Source: Granulosicoccus sp045110475
GTDB taxonomy: Bacteria > Pseudomonadota > Gammaproteobacteria > Granulosicoccales > Granulosicoccaceae
Length of the DNA stretch: 64,000 nt
Direction: 5' to 3'
NCBI GenBank assembly: GCA_045110475.1
Contig: JBGCGC010000055.1
Location: 1-64,000 of the forward strand
Shown here: piece after piece, positions 16,585 to 25,184 of the stretch
Layout: each line of letters begins with the position of its first letter
How positions within the stretch are numbered: the first letter of the stretch is position 1
The notes under the pieces: model-generated
Told to the model about the DNA's origin: nothing
Database searches by the model: none
What the model saw: the letters and a program-made list of their open reading frames with translations, nothing else
Made by a program: the position numbers and the translations under genes

Positions 16585-17319
16585 TTAAATCTTGAAGTTT
16601 TCACCCAGATACACGTTACGCACCTCTTCATTGGCCAGTACATGATCAGGTGCGCCTTCCGCTATGACCTTTCCCTGGCTCAAGATATAAGCTGTGTCAC
16701 AGATTCCGAGCGTTTCACGAACGTTGTGATCGGTAATCAGCACGCCGATATTGCGCTCCTTCAAGTGGATGATGATGCGCTGAATATCCAGCACAGAAAT
16801 TGGATCCACCCCCGCGAATGGCTCATCTAGCAGGATAAACCCGGGATCGGCGGACAAGGCCCGGGCGATCTCGACACGACGTCTTTCACCACCGGACAGG
16901 CTGATCCCGAGACTGTCGCGAATATGCGTGATCTGCAAATCTTCAAGTAGCACTTCGAGTTTGTCCTGCCGACTCTGAGCATCCATGGATTTGCGAGTCT
17001 CGAGGATAGCCATGATGTTCTGGCTGACGGTTAACTGACGAAAAACAGACGCCTCCTGCGGCAAATATCCCACGCCCAGGCGCGCGCGCTCATGCATCGG
17101 GTGGGTGGTGACATCCGTGCCGTCGAGCGTAATGGCGCCCTTGTCGGGTTTGACCAAGCCCACCACCATGTAAAAGCAGGTGGTCTTGCCAGCACCGTTT
17201 GGCCCCAGCAGCCCGACAACATCACCACTGTTTACCGATAGTGAAACGCCCTCGAGAATCTTGCGCTTTTTATAGGCTTTGTGTAGCCCTGTGGCGTTCA
17301 GGGTGCGTTGGGCAATCAT
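16585..17319 (-). CDS. lptB: Lipopolysaccharide export ABC ATPase LptB
   Basis: 244 residues from the ATG at 17319, 10 bp after the lptA stop. Longer frames from 17343 or 17391 would overlap lptA and add non-conserved residues. Powers extraction of lipopolysaccharide from the inner membrane with LptFG. Walker A GPNGAGKTT, signature LSGGERRRVEIARAL, Walker B FILLDEPFAGVDP and the H-loop TDHNVRETL are all present. Confidence 0.93.
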   Translation of the reverse strand: MIAQRTLNATGLHKAYKKRKILEGVSLSVNSGDVVGLLGPNGAGKTTCFYMVVGLVKPDKGAITLDGTDVTTHPMHERARLGVGYLPQEASVFRQLTVSQNIMAILETRKSMDAQSRQDKLEVLLEDLQITHIRDSLGISLSGGERRRVEIARALSADPGFILLDEPFAGVDPISVLDIQRIIIHLKERNIGVLITDHNVRETLGICDTAYILSQGKVIAEGAPDHVLANEEVRNVYLGENFKI

Positions 17320-17329
17320 CGTTGGTGGC

Positions 17330-17824
17330 TTATTGGCTGGCATCGGGTGGCTGTATCTGGATACTGACTCGACCCTGATTGCCACCACCATCTGCGCTCA
17401 CTTTTTGCGTTCTGGAGTCGAACGTAATCTTGTCGCTGGTCAGGCTTTGCCTCGGTTGAGACAGGCTGGCTGATCCCTGCAGAACCAGTGTTCCATTGAT
17501 TGCGTCGTAGATTATTTCGCTCGCTTCGCCCTGCATCAGTTCGCCTGCTTCGTTTTCCTGCACGAACCGGATAGGCGAGCCACGTCCTTCTATTTTGCTC
17601 AGGGCATTGTTCTTGAGCGAAATAGCGATGAAGTCCGCGCTGATTTGCAGGGTGCCTTGTGTAATTTCCACATTGCCGTTCAATGTCTGCACACCGGCCT
17701 TTTCATCGAATTCGGATGAGTCAGCGCGCACATCAATTGGCTTGGTCAGATCGCTTTGACGGGCTATACCTGTCAGCGGGGCGATGACAAGAATCGTCAC
17801 CAGTAAAATCGTCAGCCGGTTCAT
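17330..17824 (-). CDS. lptA: Lipopolysaccharide transport periplasmic protein LptA
   Basis: 164 residues from the ATG at 17824, chosen because it begins a clean signal peptide (MNRLTILLVTILVIAPLTG). An upstream ATG at 17857 would add 11 polar residues. LptA polymerises into the periplasmic bridge that carries lipopolysaccharide from LptC to LptD. OstA-type beta strands (PIDVRADSSEFDEKAGV, LNGNVEITQGTLQISAD) are visible. Confidence 0.9.
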   Translation of the reverse strand: MNRLTILLVTILVIAPLTGIARQSDLTKPIDVRADSSEFDEKAGVQTLNGNVEITQGTLQISADFIAISLKNNALSKIEGRGSPIRFVQENEAGELMQGEASEIIYDAINGTLVLQGSASLSQPRQSLTSDKITFDSRTQKVSADGGGNQGRVSIQIQPPDASQ

Positions 17825-17877
17825 GCGTGCGCTCTGGCCTGAGGAGAAGGTATGCACTATAGCTTACTTGGTAAGAG

Positions 17878-18489
17878 TCAATCCTGTGGAGAAATGCCGG
17901 GTGGCTGGAAACGTCCGACAACATCAGCAAGCAGACTCAGTTGCCCCTCGTCGATTGCTGTGCTCAAGCCGGTGGCCTCCAGCCTCCAGGAAGGTGCGGA
18001 AATCTGGATCCTATCGTCGGTTTCCACGAGGTTGTCCTCGGTGGCTATGCGCAAGGTCTGCGTGCTGATGGTAATGGAAGGAGCGTCCGGGGCCGCATTG
18101 TCTTCATTGTTACGCAACAGGCGCTTTACCGTTACATCGCCTTGCAAGGTGAACAGATTTGGCAGTGGGTCGAAGCGGCCGCTATCAGAGCGTGCAAGCC
18201 AGAGGATATCGCCGCGTCTCAGTTCCACTTGCGGTGCTGTTATTTCGGATCGATTGTCATCCGGGTAGTGCGCCAGCGTCTTGCCGTCCACGATAAAATC
18301 TATGCCGCCATCCGGACCAAATTTTCGGGTACGAAAATCACTCATGTAATAGTCTGATTGAGTTTGACGCATGTCTATCGTCTCTTCAGTCTTGACGATG
18401 GCAGGCTCTTCCACACGATCCAGAAGCACCACTGCCAATATAAGCAGAGGCAAAAGCAGCCAGTAGCGAGTAACCAGACGCCGAATCAT
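17878..18489 (-). CDS. lptC: Lipopolysaccharide export protein LptC
   Basis: 203 residues with one N-terminal membrane helix (YWLLLPLLILAVVLLDRV) and a periplasmic beta-jellyroll (DYYMSDFRTRKFGPDG, LFTLQGDVTVKR). Receives lipopolysaccharide from LptB2FG and hands it to LptA. Its start lies 2 bp after the kdsD stop, a tight junction where many relatives have kdsC. Confidence 0.88.
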   Translation of the reverse strand: MIRRLVTRYWLLLPLLILAVVLLDRVEEPAIVKTEETIDMRQTQSDYYMSDFRTRKFGPDGGIDFIVDGKTLAHYPDDNRSEITAPQVELRRGDILWLARSDSGRFDPLPNLFTLQGDVTVKRLLRNNEDNAAPDAPSITISTQTLRIATEDNLVETDDRIQISAPSWRLEATGLSTAIDEGQLSLLADVVGRFQPPGISPQD

Positions 18490-18491
18490 TT

Positions 18492-19475
18492 CTAGGCAAC
18501 GCCGGTTGCAAGCAGGGCATGCATCGTGACTATTCCCATAAGCTGGCCATCGTCAACAACGGGCAGGCAGGTGATTTTGAGCTTCTGCATTCGCGCAACT
18601 GCATTGGTGGCTAACGCCTGACTATTTATGGTGGTCGGTTTACGGCTCATGACACTGGCGATGTTGACCAGGCGAATGTCAACGTTTGCCTCAAGTGTAC
18701 GACGCAGGTCGCCGTCAGTGAATATTCCGGATAAGCCGTTGTGTGCATTGGTCAGTATGACCATACCAAGGCCTTTGCCGGAAATCTCAACCAGTGCGTT
18801 GGATAAGGTAACGGTGTCACTGCAAACCGGTAGTGCACTACCGCTGATCATGACGTCTTCAACTTTCAACAACAATCGACGACCAAGACGACCACCGGGG
18901 TGAGAGCGGGCAAAGTCCTCTTCGGTGAATCCGCGATCACCGAGCAGGGCAATGGCCAGTGCATCCCCGAGCGCCAGTGAAGCCGTCGTACTCGCCGTGG
19001 GCGCCAGACCCAGCGGGCAGGCCTCGACCTCAACACGTGTGCTCAATACGATATCGGACGCCTGGGCAAGGGGTGAATCCGCTTCGCCACAGAGACTGAT
19101 GATGGGGATGCCCAGACGTTTGACTCCCGGAATCATGGTCATTAGTTCTGCCGAGCTTCCTGAGTATGAGATGGCAACAAGCACATCATTCGGTTTGAAC
19201 ATGCCCAGATCGCCATGACTGGCCTCGGCGGCATGAACAAAAAAGGCCGGACTCCCGGTGCTGGCAAATGTGGCTGCCAGCTTGGCGCCTATGTGTCCGG
19301 ATTTGCCGATGCCACACACGATGATTCTGCCGTCGCAGCCGAGCAAAGTTTCGCACGCTTGCACAAAGGTATCATCGATACGAGACTGCAGGCTTTGCAC
19401 GGCGTCTGCCTCTATACGCACCACGGATTGGGCGAGAGAAAGTAACGCTGAGTGTCGTTGAGAAGCCTCGGTCAT
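18492..19475 (-). CDS. kdsD: D-arabinose 5-phosphate isomerase KdsD
   Basis: 327 residues. Converts ribulose 5-phosphate to arabinose 5-phosphate, the first step to Kdo for lipopolysaccharide. An SIS domain (~40-185, with VCGIGKSGHIGAKLAATF and HGDLGMFKPND) is followed by two CBS motifs. It begins 4 bp after the mlaA stop. The Kdo 8-phosphate phosphatase gene kdsC, usually next, is absent here. Confidence 0.93.
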   Translation of the reverse strand: MTEASQRHSALLSLAQSVVRIEADAVQSLQSRIDDTFVQACETLLGCDGRIIVCGIGKSGHIGAKLAATFASTGSPAFFVHAAEASHGDLGMFKPNDVLVAISYSGSSAELMTMIPGVKRLGIPIISLCGEADSPLAQASDIVLSTRVEVEACPLGLAPTASTTASLALGDALAIALLGDRGFTEEDFARSHPGGRLGRRLLLKVEDVMISGSALPVCSDTVTLSNALVEISGKGLGMVILTNAHNGLSGIFTDGDLRRTLEANVDIRLVNIASVMSRKPTTINSQALATNAVARMQKLKITCLPVVDDGQLMGIVTMHALLATGVA

Positions 19476-19479
19476 TCAA

Positions 19480-20373
19480 TCAGTCCAGCGCATCGAGTTC
19501 ATCGAGTTCATCGAGTTCATCGAGTTCATCGAGTTCATCGAGTTCATCGAGTTCATCGAGTTCATCGAGTTCATCGAGTTCATCGAGTTCATCGAGTTCA
19601 TCCAGCTCGTCAAGCTCATCCAGCTCGTCAAGTGCATCGAGGTCGTCAAGTTCATCGGTCTCGGATTGGCGCGCTGTACCCAGTTTGACGTCACACTCGC
19701 CGTCACAGGTGGCTCGCCGATGTTGTTGAATCCAGAAATCCCGAAGTAGCAAATAGGGGTCCAGCGCGGCAGCGTTGAGTAGATTCCCCGCAGAGAGCAG
19801 GCGAGCCCGGAGTGCAATAATGTCCAGCGCGGTCAAGCCCAATTCTATGTCCGAATCATCAATCAGCCGGATGACATCCGTGGTTTGAGTCTCGACAGCC
19901 CATCCGGTGAGGCTGCGGGCATTGTGCGGTCCAAGAAAAGGCACCATGAGAAATGGCCCCTCTCCAACCCCCCACACACCTAATGTCTGACCGAACGATT
20001 CATTGTGCTTGACCAGACCGGCGCGAGTGCTGACATCGACAACACCCAGAAACCCTGCCGTAGTGTTGTACAGGAAGCGGCCGGTATCCATACCCGCCTG
20101 CCGGAATTTACCTTGCAGAAGATCATTTGCAATGACATTAATGTCGTCAAGATTGCTAAAGAAGTTATTCACTCCGATCTCAACGAAATTGGGAGTTACG
20201 AATCGATAAGCTGTTGCAACCGGTTTTAATACCGCTCTGTCCAGTGCATCGTTGAATTTATACACCGAGCGGTTTACCTTCTCTATAGGGTCGTACACAG
20301 GTCCATTGGAGGGATTGCTGGCGCAGCCGCTAACCGCAGCTAGGATGGCGAGAATGGCTATCAGACGTGGCAT
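19480..20373 (-). CDS. mlaA: MlaA (VacJ) lipoprotein with an Asp-Glu-Leu repeat tail
   Basis: 297 residues. Outer-membrane lipoprotein that removes mislocalised phospholipids and passes them to MlaC. Signal peptide and lipobox end at Cys17 (VSGCAS). The MlaA core covers 25-230 (DPIEKVNRSVYKFNDALD, FGQTLGVWGVGEGPFLMVPF). From residue 240 to the end it is almost purely three-residue Asp-Glu-Leu units, encoded by a 9-bp tandem repeat. Relatives end near 230-250, so this tail is an addition. It is first in the mlaA-kdsD-lptCAB run and divergent from mlaFEDCB. Confidence 0.92.
   Translation of the reverse strand: MPRLIAILAILAAVSGCASNPSNGPVYDPIEKVNRSVYKFNDALDRAVLKPVATAYRFVTPNFVEIGVNNFFSNLDDINVIANDLLQGKFRQAGMDTGRFLYNTTAGFLGVVDVSTRAGLVKHNESFGQTLGVWGVGEGPFLMVPFLGPHNARSLTGWAVETQTTDVIRLIDDSDIELGLTALDIIALRARLLSAGNLLNAAALDPYLLLRDFWIQQHRRATCDGECDVKLGTARQSETDELDDLDALDELDELDELDELDELDELDELDELDELDELDELDELDELDELDELDALD
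19492..19653. repeat. 9-bp tandem repeat coding the MlaA acidic tail
   Basis: Twelve perfect copies of ATCGAGTTC (19492-19599) followed by six diverged copies to 19653. The unit is a multiple of three, so copy-number change alters tail length without frameshift. Identical synonymous bases in the perfect block point to recent slippage or unequal recombination rather than old selection on the protein alone. Confidence 0.95.
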
Positions 20374-20727
20374 TGCATTGCGTTTCCGTTCATTGGGCTG
20401 CTCGTAGCCGATTGATTTCTGCGGGACCGCGTCCGGCCGCGCAGGCTCCTAGGCTCAGCCGTCACTATACGACCTTGAACCGAAGTGTAGCTGACGTGTA
20501 ACTCTGCGCGGGTCAATGGTAAAGCATTGCAAGCTGGTACAATTCTGCAAAACTCGGGGCAATCCCCCGTAAAATGGACGATAAATGACGTTGTTAAATC
20601 TACTTCGGACTGATCGCCTGGTTGGTATGGTTGAAAGCTGCCTGTCTGCTGGCGAGAGGGTGTTGCCAGTGTGGATGCATTCGCCTTCCCCGGTTGCCGC
20701 AGATAATATAGTGCAGGCCATCTAATC
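20374..20727. other. Divergent promoter region between mlaA and mlaF
   Basis: 354 bp without a gene, expected to hold promoters for both Mla transcription units. A TACAAT hexamer at 20538-20543 could be a plus-strand -10, but no good -35 lies 17 bp upstream. A small hairpin CGGGG/CCCCG lies near 20555-20569. Confidence 0.4.
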
Positions 20728-21552
20728 ATGTCTGACGAGCAAGCAGCGCTTGTAGAAATCCGTGACTTGCATTTCTCGCGCGGTAGCAAACACATTTTTC
20801 GTGGGCTTAGCTGTGACATTCCCCGAGGCAAGGTCACGACCATTCTCGGGCCGAGCGGTACCGGCAAAACCACTTTGTTGAAAATGATTGGCGGCCAGTT
20901 GTCGGCAGCCAAGGGCACAATTCACGTGGATGGCCTTAATGTAGGCAAGCTCAAGCGTCGTGATCTCTACGAGCTGCGCAAGCGATTGGGCATGCTGTTT
21001 CAGTCCGGTGCACTACTTACCGATCTAAGCGTATTCGAGAACATCGCGTTCCCGCTGCGCGAACATACCGACCTCCCGGAAAGTCTGATTTCCCATCTCG
21101 TCTTGATGCGCCTGCACGCCGTGGGGCTGCGTGGAGCCAGAGATCTGGCACCCTCTGAGCTCTCAGGCGGAATGGCAAGACGCGCTGCCCTCGCCAGAGC
21201 CTTGGTATTCGATCCCATGATGATCATGTACGACGAGCCTTTTACTGGTCAGGATCCTATATCCATGGGCATCCTTCTGGAACTGATAAAAACCGTTAAT
21301 GGTGCGTTAGGTCTAACCAGTCTGATGGTGTCTCACGATTTGAACGAAGCCTTATCAATCTCCGACTACGCCGTCATCATATCCGAGGGCGTGGTGGTGG
21401 AAGCGGGTAGCCCGGAAGAGTTGCGTGCGTCAGAGTCCCCTTGGGTTCAGCAGTTTCTGCAAGGCAAGCCCGATGGCCCGGTGCCTTTTCAGGCGGCAGC
21501 ACCAGACTACGAAACTGAGCTGTTGGGCCTTTCCGGTGGAACTCGCTCATGA
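20728..21552 (+). CDS. mlaF: Phospholipid transport ABC ATPase MlaF
   Basis: 274 residues. ATPase of the MlaFEDB inner-membrane complex. Walker A GPSGTGKTT (41-49), signature LSGGMARRAALARAL, Walker B MIMYDEPFTGQDP and H-loop SHDLNEALS are present. Overlaps mlaE by 4 bp (ATGA), so translation is probably coupled. Confidence 0.94.
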   Translation: MSDEQAALVEIRDLHFSRGSKHIFRGLSCDIPRGKVTTILGPSGTGKTTLLKMIGGQLSAAKGTIHVDGLNVGKLKRRDLYELRKRLGMLFQSGALLTDLSVFENIAFPLREHTDLPESLISHLVLMRLHAVGLRGARDLAPSELSGGMARRAALARALVFDPMMIMYDEPFTGQDPISMGILLELIKTVNGALGLTSLMVSHDLNEALSISDYAVIISEGVVVEAGSPEELRASESPWVQQFLQGKPDGPVPFQAAAPDYETELLGLSGGTRS

Positions 21553-22322
21553 TCGATATCGTTCAACGTTTCGGCCGATTCTGGCTTGATTTTCTCGCTG
21601 GCTGGGGTAGGGCCAGTGTGTATCTAGCGCAGATTCTCGGTGCGTTACCCTCGCTTTTTACGCGACCCTCACTGACGATCCGGCAGCTCTATTCCACCGG
21701 CGTGAAAACCTTGTCCATCATTCTGGTATCCGGTTTGTTTGTGGGTATGGTGCTGGCGCTTCAGGGGTACAACATACTCATCGATTTCGGTCAGGAAAAT
21801 CGTACGGGTACGCTTGTTGCGTTGACGCTTGTCCGAGAACTGGGGCCAGTTGTTACGGGTCTGCTGTTTGCGGGAAGAGCAGGTTCTGCCATGACAGCCG
21901 AGATAGGCTTGATGAAAGCGACCGAACAACTTTCCGGTCTTGAGATGATGGCTGTTGATCCATTCAAACGGGTATATGCACCGCGATTTCTTGCCGGATT
22001 CATGTCATTGCCGATGCTGGCTGCCATGTTTAGCGCAGTTGGCGCATTCGGTGGGTATCTGCTAACCGTATTGGTGCTTGGGGTTGATGCCAGTGCGTAT
22101 TGGTCGCTAATGCAAAGCTCGGTCAGTTTCACCGGTGATGTCGGCAATGGACTTATCAAGGGAACCGTATTCGGCTTTGTCGTGACCTGGATTGCGATTT
22201 ATCAGGGTGCCGAATGTATTCCCACCTCAGAGGGTGTCAGCAGTGCAACGACCCGCACGGTCGTCTACTCATCACTCGCCATACTTGGACTGGACTTTCT
22301 GCTCACGGCCGTGATGTTTTAA
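21549..22322 (+). CDS. mlaE: Phospholipid transport permease MlaE
   Basis: 257 residues, multi-pass inner-membrane permease. The family block LVRELGPVVTGLLFAGRAGS is clear, followed by MTAEIGLMKATEQ. Works as a dimer with MlaF, MlaB and the MlaD hexamer. Confidence 0.94.
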   Translation: MIDIVQRFGRFWLDFLAGWGRASVYLAQILGALPSLFTRPSLTIRQLYSTGVKTLSIILVSGLFVGMVLALQGYNILIDFGQENRTGTLVALTLVRELGPVVTGLLFAGRAGSAMTAEIGLMKATEQLSGLEMMAVDPFKRVYAPRFLAGFMSLPMLAAMFSAVGAFGGYLLTVLVLGVDASAYWSLMQSSVSFTGDVGNGLIKGTVFGFVVTWIAIYQGAECIPTSEGVSSATTRTVVYSSLAILGLDFLLTAVMF

Positions 22323-22381
22323 AGCATCCGGATGCATGCGATCGTAAATGAACAAACAGGTTTTACAAAACAGGACGAAAA

Positions 22382-22843
22382 ATGAATTCACGCGCTATTG
22401 AGCTGTTGGTAGGCTTTTTCATGTTGTTGTTTCTTGGCGCAATGCTGGTTCTTGCGCTGCGCGTCAGTAACCTGACCAGCATGTCAGGTGGCGAGACCTA
22501 CAACCTGATTGCCAAATTTGAGAATATCGGCGGGCTCAAGGCTGGTGCCTCGGTGTCTGCCAGTGGCGTACGTGTCGGAGAAGTTAGCTCCATCGAATAC
22601 GATGCGGAATCATTTGAGGCTATTGTCAACCTCAGCATAGACTCCGAATTCAACTCCTTTCCGCTGGATACGTCAGCCAGTATTTACACAGCCGGATTAC
22701 TGGGCGAACAATATATTGGTCTGGAGCCTGGCGCGGAAATAGACGCACTCGTCAATTCTGATGAAATTGACCAGACCCAGTCTGCACTCGTGCTTGAGAG
22801 GCTCATCGGTCAGGTGTTGTTCAGCCGTTCTGGTGGAGACTAG
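22382..22843 (+). CDS. mlaD: MCE-domain protein MlaD
   Basis: 153 residues. One N-terminal membrane helix (ELLVGFFMLLFLGAMLVLAL) and one MCE domain (~38-115: YNLIAKFENIGGLKAGASVS, ASIYTAGLLGEQYIGLEPG). Forms the periplasmic hexameric lipid channel on top of MlaE. Confidence 0.93.
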   Translation: MNSRAIELLVGFFMLLFLGAMLVLALRVSNLTSMSGGETYNLIAKFENIGGLKAGASVSASGVRVGEVSSIEYDAESFEAIVNLSIDSEFNSFPLDTSASIYTAGLLGEQYIGLEPGAEIDALVNSDEIDQTQSALVLERLIGQVLFSRSGGD

Positions 22844-22974
22844 TCCGGCGGGTGCAATATCAGCGGTTTGTGATACGAGTGGATGATCAAATGCAACTTT
22901 CACAGTGTTTCTAGGCTCTTACGCACCATGCGCCCATCGGCGGGTAATAGAAGACCTTATTAAGGAAGAAAACC

Positions 22975-23580
22975 ATGTTTAAACGTATTCAGTGTTTTTT
23001 ATGTGCAATGGCCCTGACTGTTGCCAGTTCAGTGACTATCGCCGCAGACCATCCGGCGCAGACTCTGGTAGTGGATGCAATTTCATCCATGCTGGAGGTC
23101 TTCAAGGAAGATGGCGACAAACTCAAATCTGATCCCGCTTACCTGAAAGCCAAGGTTGATGAGCTTATCGTCCCCAACCTGGATTTTGAAACCATGACCA
23201 AGCTGGCTGTCAGTAAATTCTGGCGCCGTGCAGACAAGGAACAGCAGCAGGTGCTTGTTGAAGAATTCACAACGCTGTTGTTGAACACCTACACGGGTGC
23301 ACTGACGGAATACAGCGGTGAATCAATCACATTCGATCCGTTCAAGCCAGAGAGTCGCGAAGATCGTGCGGTGGTCAGTTCTACTTTCAGTCAATCTGCT
23401 GGAGATGATGTGCCTGTGCTTTACAAGTTACGTGACAAAAATGGCTGGAGCATCTACGACATCGAAGTCAACGATATCAGTCTTGTCACCAGCTACCGTT
23501 CGGCATTCAGCAGCGAAATTGAAAAAGGTGGTATCGACGGTCTTATAAAGGCGTTGAAGGATCGTAATGGAAAATCATGA
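22975..23580 (+). CDS. mlaC: Periplasmic phospholipid-binding protein MlaC
   Basis: 201 residues with a signal peptide (FLCAMALTVASSVTIAADH). Shuttles phospholipid between MlaA and MlaD. The MlaC fold motifs VPNLDFETMTKLAVSKFWRR and LVTSYRSAFSSEI are visible. A GGAAG precedes the ATG. Overlaps mlaB by 4 bp. Confidence 0.92.
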   Translation: MFKRIQCFLCAMALTVASSVTIAADHPAQTLVVDAISSMLEVFKEDGDKLKSDPAYLKAKVDELIVPNLDFETMTKLAVSKFWRRADKEQQQVLVEEFTTLLLNTYTGALTEYSGESITFDPFKPESREDRAVVSSTFSQSAGDDVPVLYKLRDKNGWSIYDIEVNDISLVTSYRSAFSSEIEKGGIDGLIKALKDRNGKS

Positions 23581-23873
23581 GTGCTAGCGTTGCGTTGAAT
23601 ACGGACGCGGGTTCGGCGAGATGCCTGATAACAGGCACACTCGATTTCAACACTGCCCGCGAAGTGCTGGATAGCGTGACTCCCTATATTGCGGAGCACG
23701 CTACACTCGATATCGATCTGTCAGGTGTGACCCGAGCCAACAGCGCAGGCCTTGCGCTGTTGATCGAATGGCTGGCTACGGCCAGACGTGTAGATCATGT
23801 CGTCACTTTTCATCATATTCCAGACGGTCTTCGTCAGCTTGCAGGCGTTTGCCAGGTGGATGGGCTGATATAA
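23577..23873 (+). CDS. mlaB: STAS-domain protein MlaB
   Basis: 98 residues, a single STAS domain (LDIDLSGVTRANSAGLALLI around the conserved serine). Stabilises and activates MlaF in the Mla transporter. Completes the mlaFEDCB order. Confidence 0.88.
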   Translation: MSASVALNTDAGSARCLITGTLDFNTAREVLDSVTPYIAEHATLDIDLSGVTRANSAGLALLIEWLATARRVDHVVTFHHIPDGLRQLAGVCQVDGLI

Positions 23874-23921
23874 TCTGCCCCACTACCTCGCACCCCCGGC
23901 TGTTTATGAGCACGAATACCC

Positions 23922-25184
23922 ATGGATAAACTGCTGATAGAGAGCAGCCCGCCTTTGTCTGGTGAGGTGCACATCTCGGGTGCCAAGAATGCGGTCCTGC
24001 CCATCCTTGCCGGCACACTACTTGGCAGCAGTACCTCAAGCCTGAGTAATGTGCCACATCTTAACGACGTCACAACCACCATGTCACTGCTGGCTCGCAT
24101 GGGTTGCGAGATCACCATGGGTGGCAGCAATCGCGTCGAAGTCGATCCAACGGGTATCAATAACTTCACGGCAGCCTATGAGCTGGTTCGCACCATGCGA
24201 GCCTCCATTCTGGTCCTGGGTCCTCTGGTTGCACGTTTCGGTCAGGCAGAGGTTTCCCTGCCTGGTGGGTGCGCAATTGGTGCTCGTCCAGTCAATTTGC
24301 ATATCGAAGGCTTGCGCGCACTTGGCGCCGAGATATCCATAGAAGGTGGTTACATAAAAGCCAAAGCCGAGCGACTTAAAGGCGCGCGAATAGCCTTTGA
24401 CATCGTCACCGTTACCGGCACCGAAAACCTGTTGATGGCAGCAACGCTCGCCAAAGGTACTACTGTGCTTGAGAACGCGGCCCGTGAGCCCGAGGTTGTC
24501 GATCTCGCCAATTATCTTATCAAGATGGGTGCGAAGATCGAGGGCGCGGGTACCAGCACCATCACTGTGGAGGGCGTCGATGAGCTACAGGGGTGCGAGC
24601 ACAGCGTTGTGCCGGATCGGATAGAGACAGGCACGTTTCTGGTGGGTGCCGCTGTTACCCGAGGCAAGATAAAGGTGTGTAACACCGTGCCGGATATCCT
24701 CAGTGCTGTGTTGGACAAGCTTCGTGAGTGCGGCGCTGTGATCACTACCGGTGATGACTGGATCGAACTGGACATGCAGGGCCAGCGCCCTCGATCTGTC
24801 AGCGTCATCACGGCGCCTTATCCTGATTTTCCGACGGATATGCAGGCGCAGTTCTGTGTCCTGAACGCACTGGCCGAAGGAAGCGCCAAAGTTACCGAGA
24901 CGGTTTTTGAAAATCGTTTCATGCACATCAATGAACTTCAGCGTATGGGTGCAGACATGACCATCGATGGTAACGCTGTGACCATTCGTGGAGTAGAGCG
25001 ATTGCGTGGTGCGCCGGTTATGGCGACTGATTTACGCGCCTCTGCCAGCTTGATTCTGGCCGCACTCATGGCCGACGGGGAGACCAGCGTGCACCGGGTC
25101 TACCATATCGATCGTGGCTATGAAAAAATCGAGGAGAAGTTTCATTTGCTGGGTGCAGAAATCAGAAGAATGCCAGACAAATGA
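23922..25184 (+). CDS. murA: UDP-N-acetylglucosamine 1-carboxyvinyltransferase MurA
   Basis: 420 residues. First committed step of peptidoglycan synthesis and target of fosfomycin. The catalytic cysteine is present in PGGCAIGARP (Cys117), so the enzyme should be fosfomycin-sensitive in principle. The N-terminal SGEVHISGAKNAVLPIL and the RASILVLGPL block are typical. No ibaG/bolA gene lies between mlaB and murA, unlike in Escherichia coli. Confidence 0.95.
   Translation: MDKLLIESSPPLSGEVHISGAKNAVLPILAGTLLGSSTSSLSNVPHLNDVTTTMSLLARMGCEITMGGSNRVEVDPTGINNFTAAYELVRTMRASILVLGPLVARFGQAEVSLPGGCAIGARPVNLHIEGLRALGAEISIEGGYIKAKAERLKGARIAFDIVTVTGTENLLMAATLAKGTTVLENAAREPEVVDLANYLIKMGAKIEGAGTSTITVEGVDELQGCEHSVVPDRIETGTFLVGAAVTRGKIKVCNTVPDILSAVLDKLRECGAVITTGDDWIELDMQGQRPRSVSVITAPYPDFPTDMQAQFCVLNALAEGSAKVTETVFENRFMHINELQRMGADMTIDGNAVTIRGVERLRGAPVMATDLRASASLILAALMADGETSVHRVYHIDRGYEKIEEKFHLLGAEIRRMPDK

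Noticed and set aside
19492..19653. Possible CRISPR array
   Set aside because: The unit is 9 bp with no spacers and lies wholly in a coding frame.
19452..19817. Repetitive plus- and minus-strand frames rich in His-Arg-Val or Met-Asn-Ser across the MlaA repeat
   Set aside because: They are alternative readings of the same 9-bp repeat; the MlaA frame has the lipobox and homologous core.
20361..20918. 185-codon minus-strand frame across the mla divergent region
   Set aside because: It is antisense to the start of mlaF and shows no domain; the shared region is better read as promoters.
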